Shown here: positions 34,439 through 42,719 of the stretch, piece by piece | Position numbering within the stretch: position 1 is the stretch's first letter | Layout: each line of letters begins with the position of its first letter | From: Planctomycetaceae bacterium | Lineage (GTDB): Bacteria > Planctomycetota > Planctomycetia > Planctomycetales > Planctomycetaceae | Direction: 5' to 3' | DNA length: 47,064 nt | Assembly (NCBI GenBank): GCA_020850695.1 | Contig: JADZEF010000223.1 | Location: 1-47,064, forward strand | The notes under the pieces: generated by a model | The model's database searches: none | Told to the model about the DNA's origin: nothing | The model's input: only the letters and a program-made list of their open reading frames with translations | Translations under genes and position numbers: made by a program

Positions 34439-35056
34439 ATGCACGACGGATCTCATGGTTTCGTGCCGTTCGACGACGATTGGCCCCACATGCGATGCCG
34501 GGTGGAACCGGTCGGTCCGATGTGTTCCGGCGACGGAGTTCCGACGCATCAACTCGCCGTGGGAGAAATCGAGTATCCGTCGGGCATCGTTGCGTTCCCG
34601 AGCGAACCGGTGGGCGATGACTATCACGCGTTGCTGGATATCGCACGCGCCCGCTGCTTCTCGTTCATGCTCGTCTGGCGCGACCAGCTGACGTTCTCTG
34701 CGAAGGCTCGTGAACTCGAAGCCGGACTCGAGGCATGGAAGTGTTACGAGCGCCGCACCGATCGCTGGCCGGGAACTCGAATTCTTGAATCCCTCGCGTG
34801 GGTCCGCTGGTACGCACTCACGGACGAGTCGCTCGATCTTCTGAAGCAGGCGAATCGACTGTACGGCTGGATGTCGCCGGATTATCCGGAAGATCTGGCA
34901 TTCTATCTTTCGGATGGACGGGGCTGGCTGGGAACGATTTCGCACGAGCGGGAAGGCTGGGTCGACTTAACCGCGCTGGCCCGCACGCTTGTTCAATCGT
35001 TGCTGCAAAAACTCATTGTCTGCCAGCCCTCTCGAGGCAATGATCAGGCGGATTGA
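34439..35056 (+). CDS. Protein of unknown function
   Basis: Protein of 205 residues from the ATG at 34439; a GTG three codons earlier (34430) is also possible. I recognise no family. Visible features are an acidic, His-containing N-terminus, a central helix-rich stretch (AKARELEAGLEAWKCYERRT) and a conserved-looking segment PEDLAFYLSDGRGWLGTISH followed by REGWVDL. There is no signal peptide or membrane helix, so it is probably cytoplasmic. Codon use matches its neighbours. It ends 71 bases before the C45 acyltransferase gene and may be co-transcribed with it. Confidence 0.7.
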   Translation: MHDGSHGFVPFDDDWPHMRCRVEPVGPMCSGDGVPTHQLAVGEIEYPSGIVAFPSEPVGDDYHALLDIARARCFSFMLVWRDQLTFSAKARELEAGLEAWKCYERRTDRWPGTRILESLAWVRWYALTDESLDLLKQANRLYGWMSPDYPEDLAFYLSDGRGWLGTISHEREGWVDLTALARTLVQSLLQKLIVCQPSRGNDQAD

Positions 35057-35127
35057 GACGTATTTCGTTGGTGGGAGACCCCGTGTGCCGGTCGGCGCCG
35101 GGCTTCACCCGAGCGAAAGGATTGGCA

Positions 35128-36309
35128 ATGGCGAGATTCATGCGAAGTCTTCTCTTCGGGCTTGCGGTTCTGCTGTCGGTGGCGTCGGCCCAGGCTCAGA
35201 CCGTCGCCCGGTGCGGGGAGGGCTGGCTCGAACTGGTCGACGGCTACCCGGTGCTCCACCTCAAGGGGACGCACTACGAGATGGGCTACCAGCACGGTGC
35301 CCTGATGAAGGACCGGATTCATTCGAATCTGGGGAACATCGTCAAGGTCGAAGGGGAAAAGACCGTCAAGGTCGGCCCGCTTGAAGTGAAGCCGCGGGCG
35401 GTCATCAGCACAATCATCGAGATCCAGAAGCCGCACGTCCCGAAGCGGTACTTCGAAGAGATGGACGGGCTGGCGGCCGGCTCCGAGGTTTCGCTGGAAG
35501 ACGTTCGCGTCGCGAACTTCATTCCCGAGATGTTCCACTGCAGCGGGTTCGCCATCATGAACTCCGCCACGAAAGACGGAGCCCTGTATCACGGCCGCGT
35601 GCTCGACTACGCCATCAACTGGGGCTTGCAGGAGCACGCTGTGCTGGTGGTGGCCGAGCCGAAGGACGGCATCCCGTTCGTCAATGTGACGTACGCGGGG
35701 TTCCTGGGAAGCGTGACGGGAATGAACGCCAAGCATGTCTCCATTGGCGAAATGGGGGGCGGCGGACTCGGGTCGTGGGACGGCATTCCGATGGCGATCC
35801 TCGTCCGCATGGCGCTGGAACAGGGGACCGATCTCGATTCGGCCGTCAACGTGTTCAAGGACAATCGCCGCACCTGCCAGTATTTCTACGTCGTCGCCGA
35901 TGGCAACACGAACCGGGCGGTCGGCATGGAAGCCTCGGCCGATCGCTTCGAAGTGGTCGAATCGGGCAAGGCGCACCCGTTGCTGCCGACGCCGGTCAAG
36001 GACTGTGCGCTCCTCTCGGCGGGCGACCGCTACAAGGAACTCGTGAAGCGGGTTCAGGACGGACACGGATCGTTCACCCCCGAGTCGGCCCTGCGACTGA
36101 TGGACCTGGGCGTCGCGATGAAGTCAAACCTGCACAACGTCCTGTTCGAGCCGAAGTCGACGCGGCTGTGGATCGCGAACGCGACGAAGGACAAGGCCCC
36201 CGCAGCAACGCAACCGTATCACGCGTTCCAGTTGAGCGAACTCCTCAAGCGCCGTCCCGACATGCAGAGCCGCGAGATTCCGCTGGAGATGAAGGCCGCG
36301 GCGCGGTAG
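35128..36309 (+). CDS. Exported C45-family autoproteolytic acyltransferase/hydrolase
   Basis: Protein of 393 residues started at the ATG at 35128 (GCGAAAGGATTGGCA upstream); this start yields a Sec signal (MARFMRSLLFGLAVLLSVAS then AQAQ). The sequence follows the peptidase C45 / acyl-CoA:6-aminopenicillanic-acid acyltransferase-like pattern: HYEMGYQHGALMKDRI, the probable N-terminal nucleophile C138 in FHCSGFAIMNSA, then LYHGRVLDY and VTYAGFLGSVTGMN. In the family the precursor is cut just before the Cys to expose the catalytic nucleophile. The natural substrate is unknown; amides or acylated compounds are likely. Confidence 0.82.
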   Translation: MARFMRSLLFGLAVLLSVASAQAQTVARCGEGWLELVDGYPVLHLKGTHYEMGYQHGALMKDRIHSNLGNIVKVEGEKTVKVGPLEVKPRAVISTIIEIQKPHVPKRYFEEMDGLAAGSEVSLEDVRVANFIPEMFHCSGFAIMNSATKDGALYHGRVLDYAINWGLQEHAVLVVAEPKDGIPFVNVTYAGFLGSVTGMNAKHVSIGEMGGGGLGSWDGIPMAILVRMALEQGTDLDSAVNVFKDNRRTCQYFYVVADGNTNRAVGMEASADRFEVVESGKAHPLLPTPVKDCALLSAGDRYKELVKRVQDGHGSFTPESALRLMDLGVAMKSNLHNVLFEPKSTRLWIANATKDKAPAATQPYHAFQLSELLKRRPDMQSREIPLEMKAAAR

Positions 36310-36448
36310 GCCCGTGGGACATGGTTCCAGCCTGTCCTGGAACGTCGACCGGGAATCGTCGCTTGAGATTTGAGCTGCGAGTCGGGAACCTGTTCCGATC
36401 TCATTCACAGCCTCGAAGCTATCCCACGGCAATCAGATCGGGCCACTT

Positions 36449-37684
36449 ATGTCCTCGCTCCTCGATCGCTTTCTTCGCTATGTCCGGCTCGACACACAGG
36501 CCGACGAGACGAGCGCGACGCATCCCAGCACGGCCAGGCAACTCGAACTGAGCCGAATGCTGGCCCGCGAGTGCGAGGAGATGGGACTCTCCGACGTCTC
36601 CATCAACGAGGCAGGGGTCGTCATGGCCACCGTGCCCGCAACCGTCAGGCACCGCGCTCCGACGATCGCCTGGCTGGCGCACGTCGACACGTCCCCCGAG
36701 TACAAGGCGTCGGGCGTCGATCCGATCGTGCATCGGAACTATGACGGGGGCGACATCAAGCTGCCGGGGGATCCGAATCAGGTCATCCGCGTCATGGACA
36801 ACCCCGCCCTCACGACGCTGATCGGCGGAACGATCATCACGACCGACGGGACGACTCTGCTCGGGGCCGATGACAAAGCGGGCGTGGCCGTCATCATGGA
36901 GGCCGCACGGCACCTCATCCGCCATCGGGACATCGCTACCGGGCCGGTGCGGCTGTGCTTCACCTGCGATGAAGAGATTGGTCGCGGCACCTACGGGCTC
37001 GACCTGAAGGCGCTGGGCGCCGTGTGCGGGTACACACTCGATGGCGACACGCAAGGGAAGATCGACACGGAGACCTTTTCGGCCGACCAGGCCGTGGTCA
37101 CGGTGAGGGGCGTCAACACCCACCCGTCCATCGGCAAGGGAGTGATGGTCAACGCGATCCGCATCCTGTCGCAGTTCCTCGCGCGGATGCCGGCCGATCG
37201 CCTTTCCCCCGAGACCACCGACGGCCGCGACGGGTTCATGCATCCCTATCATGTCGAAGGGGGCGTCGCCCAGTCGTCCGCCCGCATCATCCTTCGCGAC
37301 TTCGACACGCCGAAGCTGGCCGAGTATGCGGGGCTGCTCGAATCGATTGCGGACGGACTTCGGAAGGAGCATCCGAAGGCGCGGATCGAAGTGGCCATCA
37401 AGAAGCAGTACCGCAACATGGGGGACGGCCTCAAGAAAGAGCCTCGGGCGGTGGCGAAGGCCGTCGAGGCGACGCGGGCTGCGGGGATGGACCCCGAGCT
37501 GACGATCATCCGCGGCGGAACGGACGGCGCGCTGCTGACCGAGATGGGGCTTCCCACGCCGAATCTTTCGACGGGCGAACACAACCCGCATTCGCCGCGC
37601 GAATGGACGAGCCTTGAAGAGATGCAGAAGGCCGTCGACGTCCTCGTGCAACTGGCAATCGCGTGGAGCAGCGAGCGCGCATGA
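36449..37684 (+). CDS. pepT: Peptidase T (tripeptide aminopeptidase)
   Basis: Zinc aminopeptidase of 411 residues that removes the N-terminal residue from tripeptides. The M20 metal ligands are all visible: the His in AWLAHVDTSPEY, the Asp in LLGADDKAGVAV, the catalytic Glu pair in TCDEEIGRGTYG, the Asp in YTLDGDTQG, and the late His in STGEHNPHSPREW. HVDTSPEY and the length are characteristic of PepT rather than other M20 enzymes. There is no signal peptide, so it is cytoplasmic. It converges on the BatA/VWA gene, with a GC hairpin between the stops. Confidence 0.95.
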   Translation: MSSLLDRFLRYVRLDTQADETSATHPSTARQLELSRMLARECEEMGLSDVSINEAGVVMATVPATVRHRAPTIAWLAHVDTSPEYKASGVDPIVHRNYDGGDIKLPGDPNQVIRVMDNPALTTLIGGTIITTDGTTLLGADDKAGVAVIMEAARHLIRHRDIATGPVRLCFTCDEEIGRGTYGLDLKALGAVCGYTLDGDTQGKIDTETFSADQAVVTVRGVNTHPSIGKGVMVNAIRILSQFLARMPADRLSPETTDGRDGFMHPYHVEGGVAQSSARIILRDFDTPKLAEYAGLLESIADGLRKEHPKARIEVAIKKQYRNMGDGLKKEPRAVAKAVEATRAAGMDPELTIIRGGTDGALLTEMGLPTPNLSTGEHNPHSPREWTSLEEMQKAVDVLVQLAIAWSSERA

Positions 37685-37692
37685 CCCGCCCT

Positions 37693-37710
37693 CGCCGGGC
37701 TTGCCCGGCG
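37693..37710. terminator. GC-rich hairpin between convergent genes
   Basis: CGCCGGGC (37693-37700) is perfectly complementary to GCCCGGCG (37703-37710), with two intervening T; in RNA the innermost pair would open. It occupies the 30-base gap between the stops of pepT and the BatA/VWA gene. No long T-run is present on either strand. Confidence 0.5.
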
Positions 37711-37714
37711 GCGT

Positions 37715-39964
37715 TTACGGTGAGATTTCCTCTCGGACCTTGAGCGGGGCCACGAAACCCTTGCGGCGGCCAGGCGACGCGGCGAGAGCCGGATTCATCC
37801 GCGGGCAGAGCCAGTGAACCAGGAACATCTCGGCGAGCAGCACCAGGCAGGACGCGGCAAGGAGCGGCGTTTCGAGGGACCGGCGGCCATCGGAGAGAGT
37901 CGTCTCTCCGAGCGACTCCGCGGAGGCCTTGACGATCTCCGTCGGCATTGGCGCCCACCACGACCGAAGGGCTTCACCATCGATTGGCGTCAGCGGACTG
38001 TCGTCTCGACTGGGCTGGACGACAAATGAGATGCTCTGCGGTCCCGAGGATGCCGTGCCCGAGGCATTGATCTCGGCGGGGGGTGCTCCATCGGCCGTGG
38101 CGGTGTAGAACCCGGACTCTGTCAGTCCTTCGATGCGGGCCGTGAGGCCGGTTTCCGAACGGTTGATCTGCGGCGTCAACGACTGGCCCGACGGAGTCCG
38201 CACCGTCACCCGACTCCCCGCATTGGGTGGGAGCGGAAGCAGCACCGGTTCTCCCGCGGCGAACGTCAGCATCCGCCCCCCACCCATCAGGTGCGTGAGA
38301 AGACGATCGACCACAGGGACGAAGCTCTTGCGGCGTGGAAGGTCGCACCACCGGTCGTCGGCCGAGGCATTGATGACCAGCACGCGCCCTGCGCCGACGC
38401 GGCGCGCGACGAGCGCCGGCGTGTTGTCATCAAAGCGTGCGAGGATGTCGTCGGTCGCCGGCCAATCGGATGTCAATCGGAACCAGGCCTTGGAGCGTGT
38501 TCCGCCCAGATCGCCCAGGAGCGGATCGAGCAGCCCGTTCAGCAGCGGATGCTGGCCGTCCCACGAACCCCACTCGGCGAGGCTCCCTTTCGACGGCGGA
38601 ACCTGGAAGACGGTCGCCAGCGGCACCGGCAAAAGGCCTTCCGCCGGCTTGAGAGGAGAAACGAATCGCTGGTTGTAGGTTTCCGGCTCGACCCGCGGAC
38701 CGAAGAAGAACGCGACCCCGCCTCCCTGCCGCACCCGCTGCGAGATGGCGTCCGAAAGAGCGGCCGTCAATCCGGGAACATCGGCGAGAAAGATTGCGGC
38801 GGCCGATTCGATCTCGGCGGTGGTCACCGTCGCCGGCGAACGGACGAGGACCGCTCCGTCGCGGGCCCCCGAGTCGATAAGCGACTGGATGGCCGTGCGA
38901 AGCGCGAAGGCGGGACGCTGTGTTTCATCGGCCGGAGTGTCGGGTTCGAGAATCAGAACCTGCGAGCCCCCTTGGGGATCGAGGTCGACGAAAAACTCAT
39001 CGTCGTCGGCAAGCTCATCTTCCGGGACGAGACGCAGGCGGGCGCGGGCTTCCTTCCGGTCGAATGTGGGGGGGAGCGGGAGATTGATCGTCACGATGCG
39101 GCCCGGCTCGAGCGTGACCTGCTGCGAGGATGTTTCGGCGCCGGCCAGCCCCTCGACGGTCAGCGTCCGATTCTGCGGTGTCTCACCGACGCAGGTTGCT
39201 TCGACTCGAAGCGTCGGCTCTGTTCCCGACTCGCGCAGGCGGGCCGAGGCGATCCAGCCATTGCGCGGCGCCGGGAGGCTGACATCGACCACGCGGACCG
39301 AGACGGACGAGCGTTCGGCTTCCGGCAGGCTGGCGACGAAGTCGGTCAGGGCGCCCGACGTCCAACTGCCGGACGTGTTGTCCGAAAGGACGGTGATCGT
39401 CGCGGCGGCGTCCTTTCGGCGCAGTTCCAGAAGCGAGCGGATCAGGTCGAGCGAGGCGTCGAGATGCGTGGCGGTTGCGCCGGGCTCAAGGGCTTCGAGC
39501 GTCGGCAGGAGCGGGGCCGGATCGGTGCTCCAGGGGGCGAGCAGGCTCGCCTTCGACCCGCACTGGAGAACCGCCACGCGGTCCCCCGCCTGAATCTCGC
39601 GGAGCGACTGCGCCGCCAGTCGGCGCGCCGTTTCGATCGGACGGGGACGTCCTTCAAGGGCTCGGCCCATGCTGCGGCTGACGTCGATGACCACGATCGA
39701 ATCGCGGGACCCGGTCGATCCCCTGGGGGCATACAGCGGCCGGGCGAGAGCCAGGACGAGAAGCGTCAGGAAGCTCGCCCGCAGCAGGAACAGGAGCACC
39801 TGGTGCCATTGGATCCGCCGGGCCATCCGCTGCTGCGTGAGGTGCAGCCATCGCAAGCTGCTGAACGGGGTCTGCCGGACGCGGCGCGGCTTAAACAGGT
39901 GCACGACGATGGGAATCGCGAGCAGCACAAGCCCGCCAAGGGCGGCGGGGGCGAGGAACGACAT
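37715..39964 (-). CDS. BatA-type membrane protein with VWA domain
   Basis: Protein of 749 residues. The N-terminus is the BatA aerotolerance-related region: PAALGGLVLLAIPIVVHLF, then RRVRQTPFSSLRWLHLT, and a second helix LLFLLRASFLTLLVLALARP. A von Willebrand A domain follows (about 90-270) with an intact MIDAS motif DVSRSMG. A large central region of beta-rich sequence leads to a final membrane helix (LLAASCLVLLAEMFLVHWL). In planctomycetes such proteins usually sit in MoxR/DUF58/BatA operons; neither a MoxR ATPase nor a DUF58 protein is in this window, so this copy looks detached. Topology is inferred. Confidence 0.85.
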   Translation of the reverse strand: MSFLAPAALGGLVLLAIPIVVHLFKPRRVRQTPFSSLRWLHLTQQRMARRIQWHQVLLFLLRASFLTLLVLALARPLYAPRGSTGSRDSIVVIDVSRSMGRALEGRPRPIETARRLAAQSLREIQAGDRVAVLQCGSKASLLAPWSTDPAPLLPTLEALEPGATATHLDASLDLIRSLLELRRKDAAATITVLSDNTSGSWTSGALTDFVASLPEAERSSVSVRVVDVSLPAPRNGWIASARLRESGTEPTLRVEATCVGETPQNRTLTVEGLAGAETSSQQVTLEPGRIVTINLPLPPTFDRKEARARLRLVPEDELADDDEFFVDLDPQGGSQVLILEPDTPADETQRPAFALRTAIQSLIDSGARDGAVLVRSPATVTTAEIESAAAIFLADVPGLTAALSDAISQRVRQGGGVAFFFGPRVEPETYNQRFVSPLKPAEGLLPVPLATVFQVPPSKGSLAEWGSWDGQHPLLNGLLDPLLGDLGGTRSKAWFRLTSDWPATDDILARFDDNTPALVARRVGAGRVLVINASADDRWCDLPRRKSFVPVVDRLLTHLMGGGRMLTFAAGEPVLLPLPPNAGSRVTVRTPSGQSLTPQINRSETGLTARIEGLTESGFYTATADGAPPAEINASGTASSGPQSISFVVQPSRDDSPLTPIDGEALRSWWAPMPTEIVKASAESLGETTLSDGRRSLETPLLAASCLVLLAEMFLVHWLCPRMNPALAASPGRRKGFVAPLKVREEISP

Positions 39965-40137
39965 CGAGCGGCCTCGACAGAGTTCGGAACTCGTCCTCCG
40001 CCGGCGCGGGGGGAACGAATGTAAACGACAACACCCCAGAATTACCGGAATTGCCGGCGGAAGAAAAGCTCTCGCGGACGTGGGGACTCTTCGGTTCTTC
40101 AGAGCGGGTCGAGCCGGCGAGGCTCGGTCTCGGTATC

Positions 40138-40956
40138 ATGCGGTCCATGATCCTTTCCACTCCATTCCGCAAAGCTTGGCAATTGGCCGAACACCCCGCC
40201 GGCGCGCTGCTCTCGGTCGGCCTCGATTTCGTCGCTCCCTCGATGTGTCCTTCCTGTGGAAAACATCGCCCGGGAGACCACCCGGATCACGCGCTCGATC
40301 CGCGACTCTGTCCCGCATGTCTTGTCGAGATTGCGCCCGTCATTCAAGCGGCCTGCCGACGGTGTGCAGGACCCGTCGGACCCCACCTTGACACTTCGGA
40401 GGGATGTCTCCGGTGCCGGTCCGACCGTTTTGCCTTCAGCGAAGCCGTATCGCTCGGAACCTATGCGGGGCGATTGCAGGCGGCCTGCCTGCGATCCAAG
40501 GAACCGCAACAAGCACCGCTCGCCTCGGCTCTGGCCGCATCGCTCTGGGATCGTCACGCAGAGACCATCGCCGGATGGCAGCCCGAGTTCGTCATTCCCG
40601 TTCCGCGGTACTGGCTCGGCCGGATTCTGTTTGGGGCAACCGCGGCGACGATAGTGGCAGAGACCCTCGGCCGGCGGCTGTCCCGACCCTGTCGACTCGA
40701 CCTCGTCACCAAGGTCCGTTGGACACCGCCGCAATCGTCGCTCCCCGCGACCCAACGCCGCCGCAACCTCCGGGATGCCTTCGCCGCTCATCCCACACGT
40801 CTGAAGGGACGCCGTGTGCTGCTGGCCGACGACGTGCTGACGACCGGCACGACAGCCCACCGCTGCGCCCGCGTTCTCAGGGATGCGGGTGCCTCGGAGG
40901 TCATGGTGGCCGTGCTGGCGCGCGGATTGGGCCGTCCCGGCGTTGCATCGGCGTGA
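40138..40956 (+). CDS. comF: ComF-family phosphoribosyltransferase-like protein
   Basis: Protein of 272 residues from the ATG at 40138; an ATG at 40147 and a TTG at 40051 are alternatives. A TATCAT hexamer overlaps the first ATG, so if it is the -10 box, the 40147 start would be nearly leaderless. An N-terminal zinc-binding segment (CPSCGKHRPG, LCPACL, CRRCAGP, CLRC) precedes the phosphoribosyltransferase fold, with the PRPP loop VLLADDVLTTGTTAHRCA. ComF is linked to DNA uptake in competence, but homologues are universal and may have another role. It lies 42 bases before hemC. Confidence 0.88.
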   Translation: MRSMILSTPFRKAWQLAEHPAGALLSVGLDFVAPSMCPSCGKHRPGDHPDHALDPRLCPACLVEIAPVIQAACRRCAGPVGPHLDTSEGCLRCRSDRFAFSEAVSLGTYAGRLQAACLRSKEPQQAPLASALAASLWDRHAETIAGWQPEFVIPVPRYWLGRILFGATAATIVAETLGRRLSRPCRLDLVTKVRWTPPQSSLPATQRRRNLRDAFAAHPTRLKGRRVLLADDVLTTGTTAHRCARVLRDAGASEVMVAVLARGLGRPGVASA

Positions 40957-40998
40957 ATCGTTCGCGACCATCAGGAAGATGTCTGTTTCTCCCGCCGG

Positions 40999-41988
40999 AT
41001 GACCCGTCGAACGAAAGCGTTGATCCGAGTGACCGCCCCCCTTCGCATTGCGACGCGCGCGAGTGCCCTGGCGCTCTGGCAGGCCCGCTATATCGCCGGC
41101 CGTTTGCAGCAACTTAATCCCGCACGCCCGGTCGAACTGGTTGAGATCTCCACGTCGGGCGACCGGAACCAGACGGATCCCCTCTCGCAGTTCGGCGGGG
41201 TGGGAGTCTTCACCCGCGAAGTCCAGCGGGCGCTGCTCGACGGCCGCGCCGACATCGCGGTGCACAGTCTCAAGGATCTGCCGACCGACCCCGTCGACGG
41301 CCTGACTCTTGCCGCGGTTCCGGAGCGAGCCCCGACCCATGACGCCCTCGTCCTCCCTGCGAGCGTCAGTCCCGGAGCGTCGACCGCCGCCGCCGTGCTG
41401 ATCGCTTCGCTGCCGCCGAAGGCGCGCGTCGGCACGGGAAGTCTTCGCCGCCGCGCCCAGCTGCTGCATCGCCGGCCCGACCTGGCGCTCGAAGAAGTCC
41501 GCGGAAACGTCGACACCCGACTTCGGAAGCTCGATGAAGGGCAGTACGACGCCCTGGTTCTTGCCGAGGCCGGGCTGACGCGGCTCGGTCTCGCCGCGCG
41601 CATCACCGCGAGAATGGTTCCGCCGCTGATGTATCCGGCGGTGGGTCAGGGAGCCCTCGGCCTCGAGTCCCGCACCGACGACGACGCCACTCGGGCGGCC
41701 CTTGCGCCCCTTTCGGACGCTTCCACCTACACCAGCATCCTGGCCGAGCGGGCCCTGCTCGCCGCGCTCCGCGCCGGCTGCCACGCGCCGCTGGGTGTTG
41801 CCGTCACTTCCCAAGCAGAGAGACTGCACCTCGAAGCGGTCGTGCTGAGCGCCGACGGAACACAGCGGATCGTGGCCGATTTCGAGGGAGAAGCAAGCCG
41901 CCCTGTCGAAGCCGGTCGGGGACTTGCCGAAAAGCTCCGCTTGCTGGGGGCCGAGGCCTTGATTGGCCGCTCGGGCGCGACAGCATAA
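40999..41988 (+). CDS. hemC: Porphobilinogen deaminase (hydroxymethylbilane synthase)
   Basis: Enzyme of 329 residues that condenses four porphobilinogen units into hydroxymethylbilane in tetrapyrrole synthesis. The motifs are in order: RIATRASALALWQARYIA, the hinge DIAVHSLKDLPTD, RVGTGSLRRRAQLLHRRPDL, EEVRGNVDTRLRKLDEGQYD, QGALGLE, and the dipyrromethane-cofactor Cys (C261) in LRAGCHAPLGVAV. The length is normal. The start at 40999 is preceded by CGCCGG, a weak site. No other heme genes are nearby; it may be co-transcribed with comF. Confidence 0.95.
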   Translation: MTRRTKALIRVTAPLRIATRASALALWQARYIAGRLQQLNPARPVELVEISTSGDRNQTDPLSQFGGVGVFTREVQRALLDGRADIAVHSLKDLPTDPVDGLTLAAVPERAPTHDALVLPASVSPGASTAAAVLIASLPPKARVGTGSLRRRAQLLHRRPDLALEEVRGNVDTRLRKLDEGQYDALVLAEAGLTRLGLAARITARMVPPLMYPAVGQGALGLESRTDDDATRAALAPLSDASTYTSILAERALLAALRAGCHAPLGVAVTSQAERLHLEAVVLSADGTQRIVADFEGEASRPVEAGRGLAEKLRLLGAEALIGRSGATA

Positions 41989-42185
41989 GGGGCGTCTCTC
42001 GGCCCCGCGAATGAACATGAGCGTTCATCGGGATTCGTGCGAGACCGGAGAATGGACCTTCAACGCCGACTTACTTGGTGGGAGTGAAAGCCGAACTTCG
42101 CGGATACATGAATCCGTTCCCACCGCCTACAATGCGACAACGTTCCCCGGACCAGTCCCTCTCCTCGCTTCGCACCCCGCGTCCC

Positions 42186-42719
42186 ATGTACGTCGTCGAC
42201 GTCTCGAACACGCAGTCCGTCGTTGAGATCGATGAGGACTTTCTGCGCCAGGTGACAGAGCGGACGCTGGAGGACGAACGGATCAACCAGGCCGAGATCA
42301 GCCTGGCGATCGTGGACAACCCGACCATCCATGATCTCAATGTCCGCTATCTTCAGCACGACTATCCGACCGACGTGTTGAGCTTCCTGTTCGAGTCGGA
42401 CGGCGGAGACGAAGACGAGGCGCGGCTGGCCGAATCGCAGGGGCTGACCAGCGGACGGCGCGGGGCCGGCAAGCGGATCGAAGGGGAGATTGTCGTCAGC
42501 GCCGAGATGGCTCGCGACATGGCTCTCGAGTACGGGTGGCAGCCGCGGGACGAGCTGGTGCTCTACATTATCCACGGATTGCTCCATCTGGCCGGTTACG
42601 ACGACCTTGACGAGGACGAGATGCGGGTCATGCGGACCCGAGAACGAGAGATCCTCGCCCACTGGAAGCTGACTCCGCGATATGCGGAGGATGCCGCCGT
42701 CGATGAGGCCGCATCGTGA
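42186..42719 (+). CDS. ybeY: Endoribonuclease YbeY (16S rRNA maturation)
   Basis: Metal-dependent endoribonuclease of 177 residues acting in 16S rRNA 3'-end maturation and ribosome quality control. I start it at the ATG at 42186 (MYVVDVSNTQ). Earlier in-frame starts would lie across a TACAAT -10-like hexamer (42128-42133) and add sequence with no family character. The active-site helix reads HGLLHLAGYDDLDEDE, with the first two metal His residues intact; the third position, usually His (GYDH), is Asp here. An acidic, flexible insert (DGGDEDEARLAESQGL) splits the domain. It overlaps the CorC-like gene by 4 bases (GTGA), the usual ybeY-corC pairing. Confidence 0.9.
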   Translation: MYVVDVSNTQSVVEIDEDFLRQVTERTLEDERINQAEISLAIVDNPTIHDLNVRYLQHDYPTDVLSFLFESDGGDEDEARLAESQGLTSGRRGAGKRIEGEIVVSAEMARDMALEYGWQPRDELVLYIIHGLLHLAGYDDLDEDEMRVMRTREREILAHWKLTPRYAEDAAVDEAAS

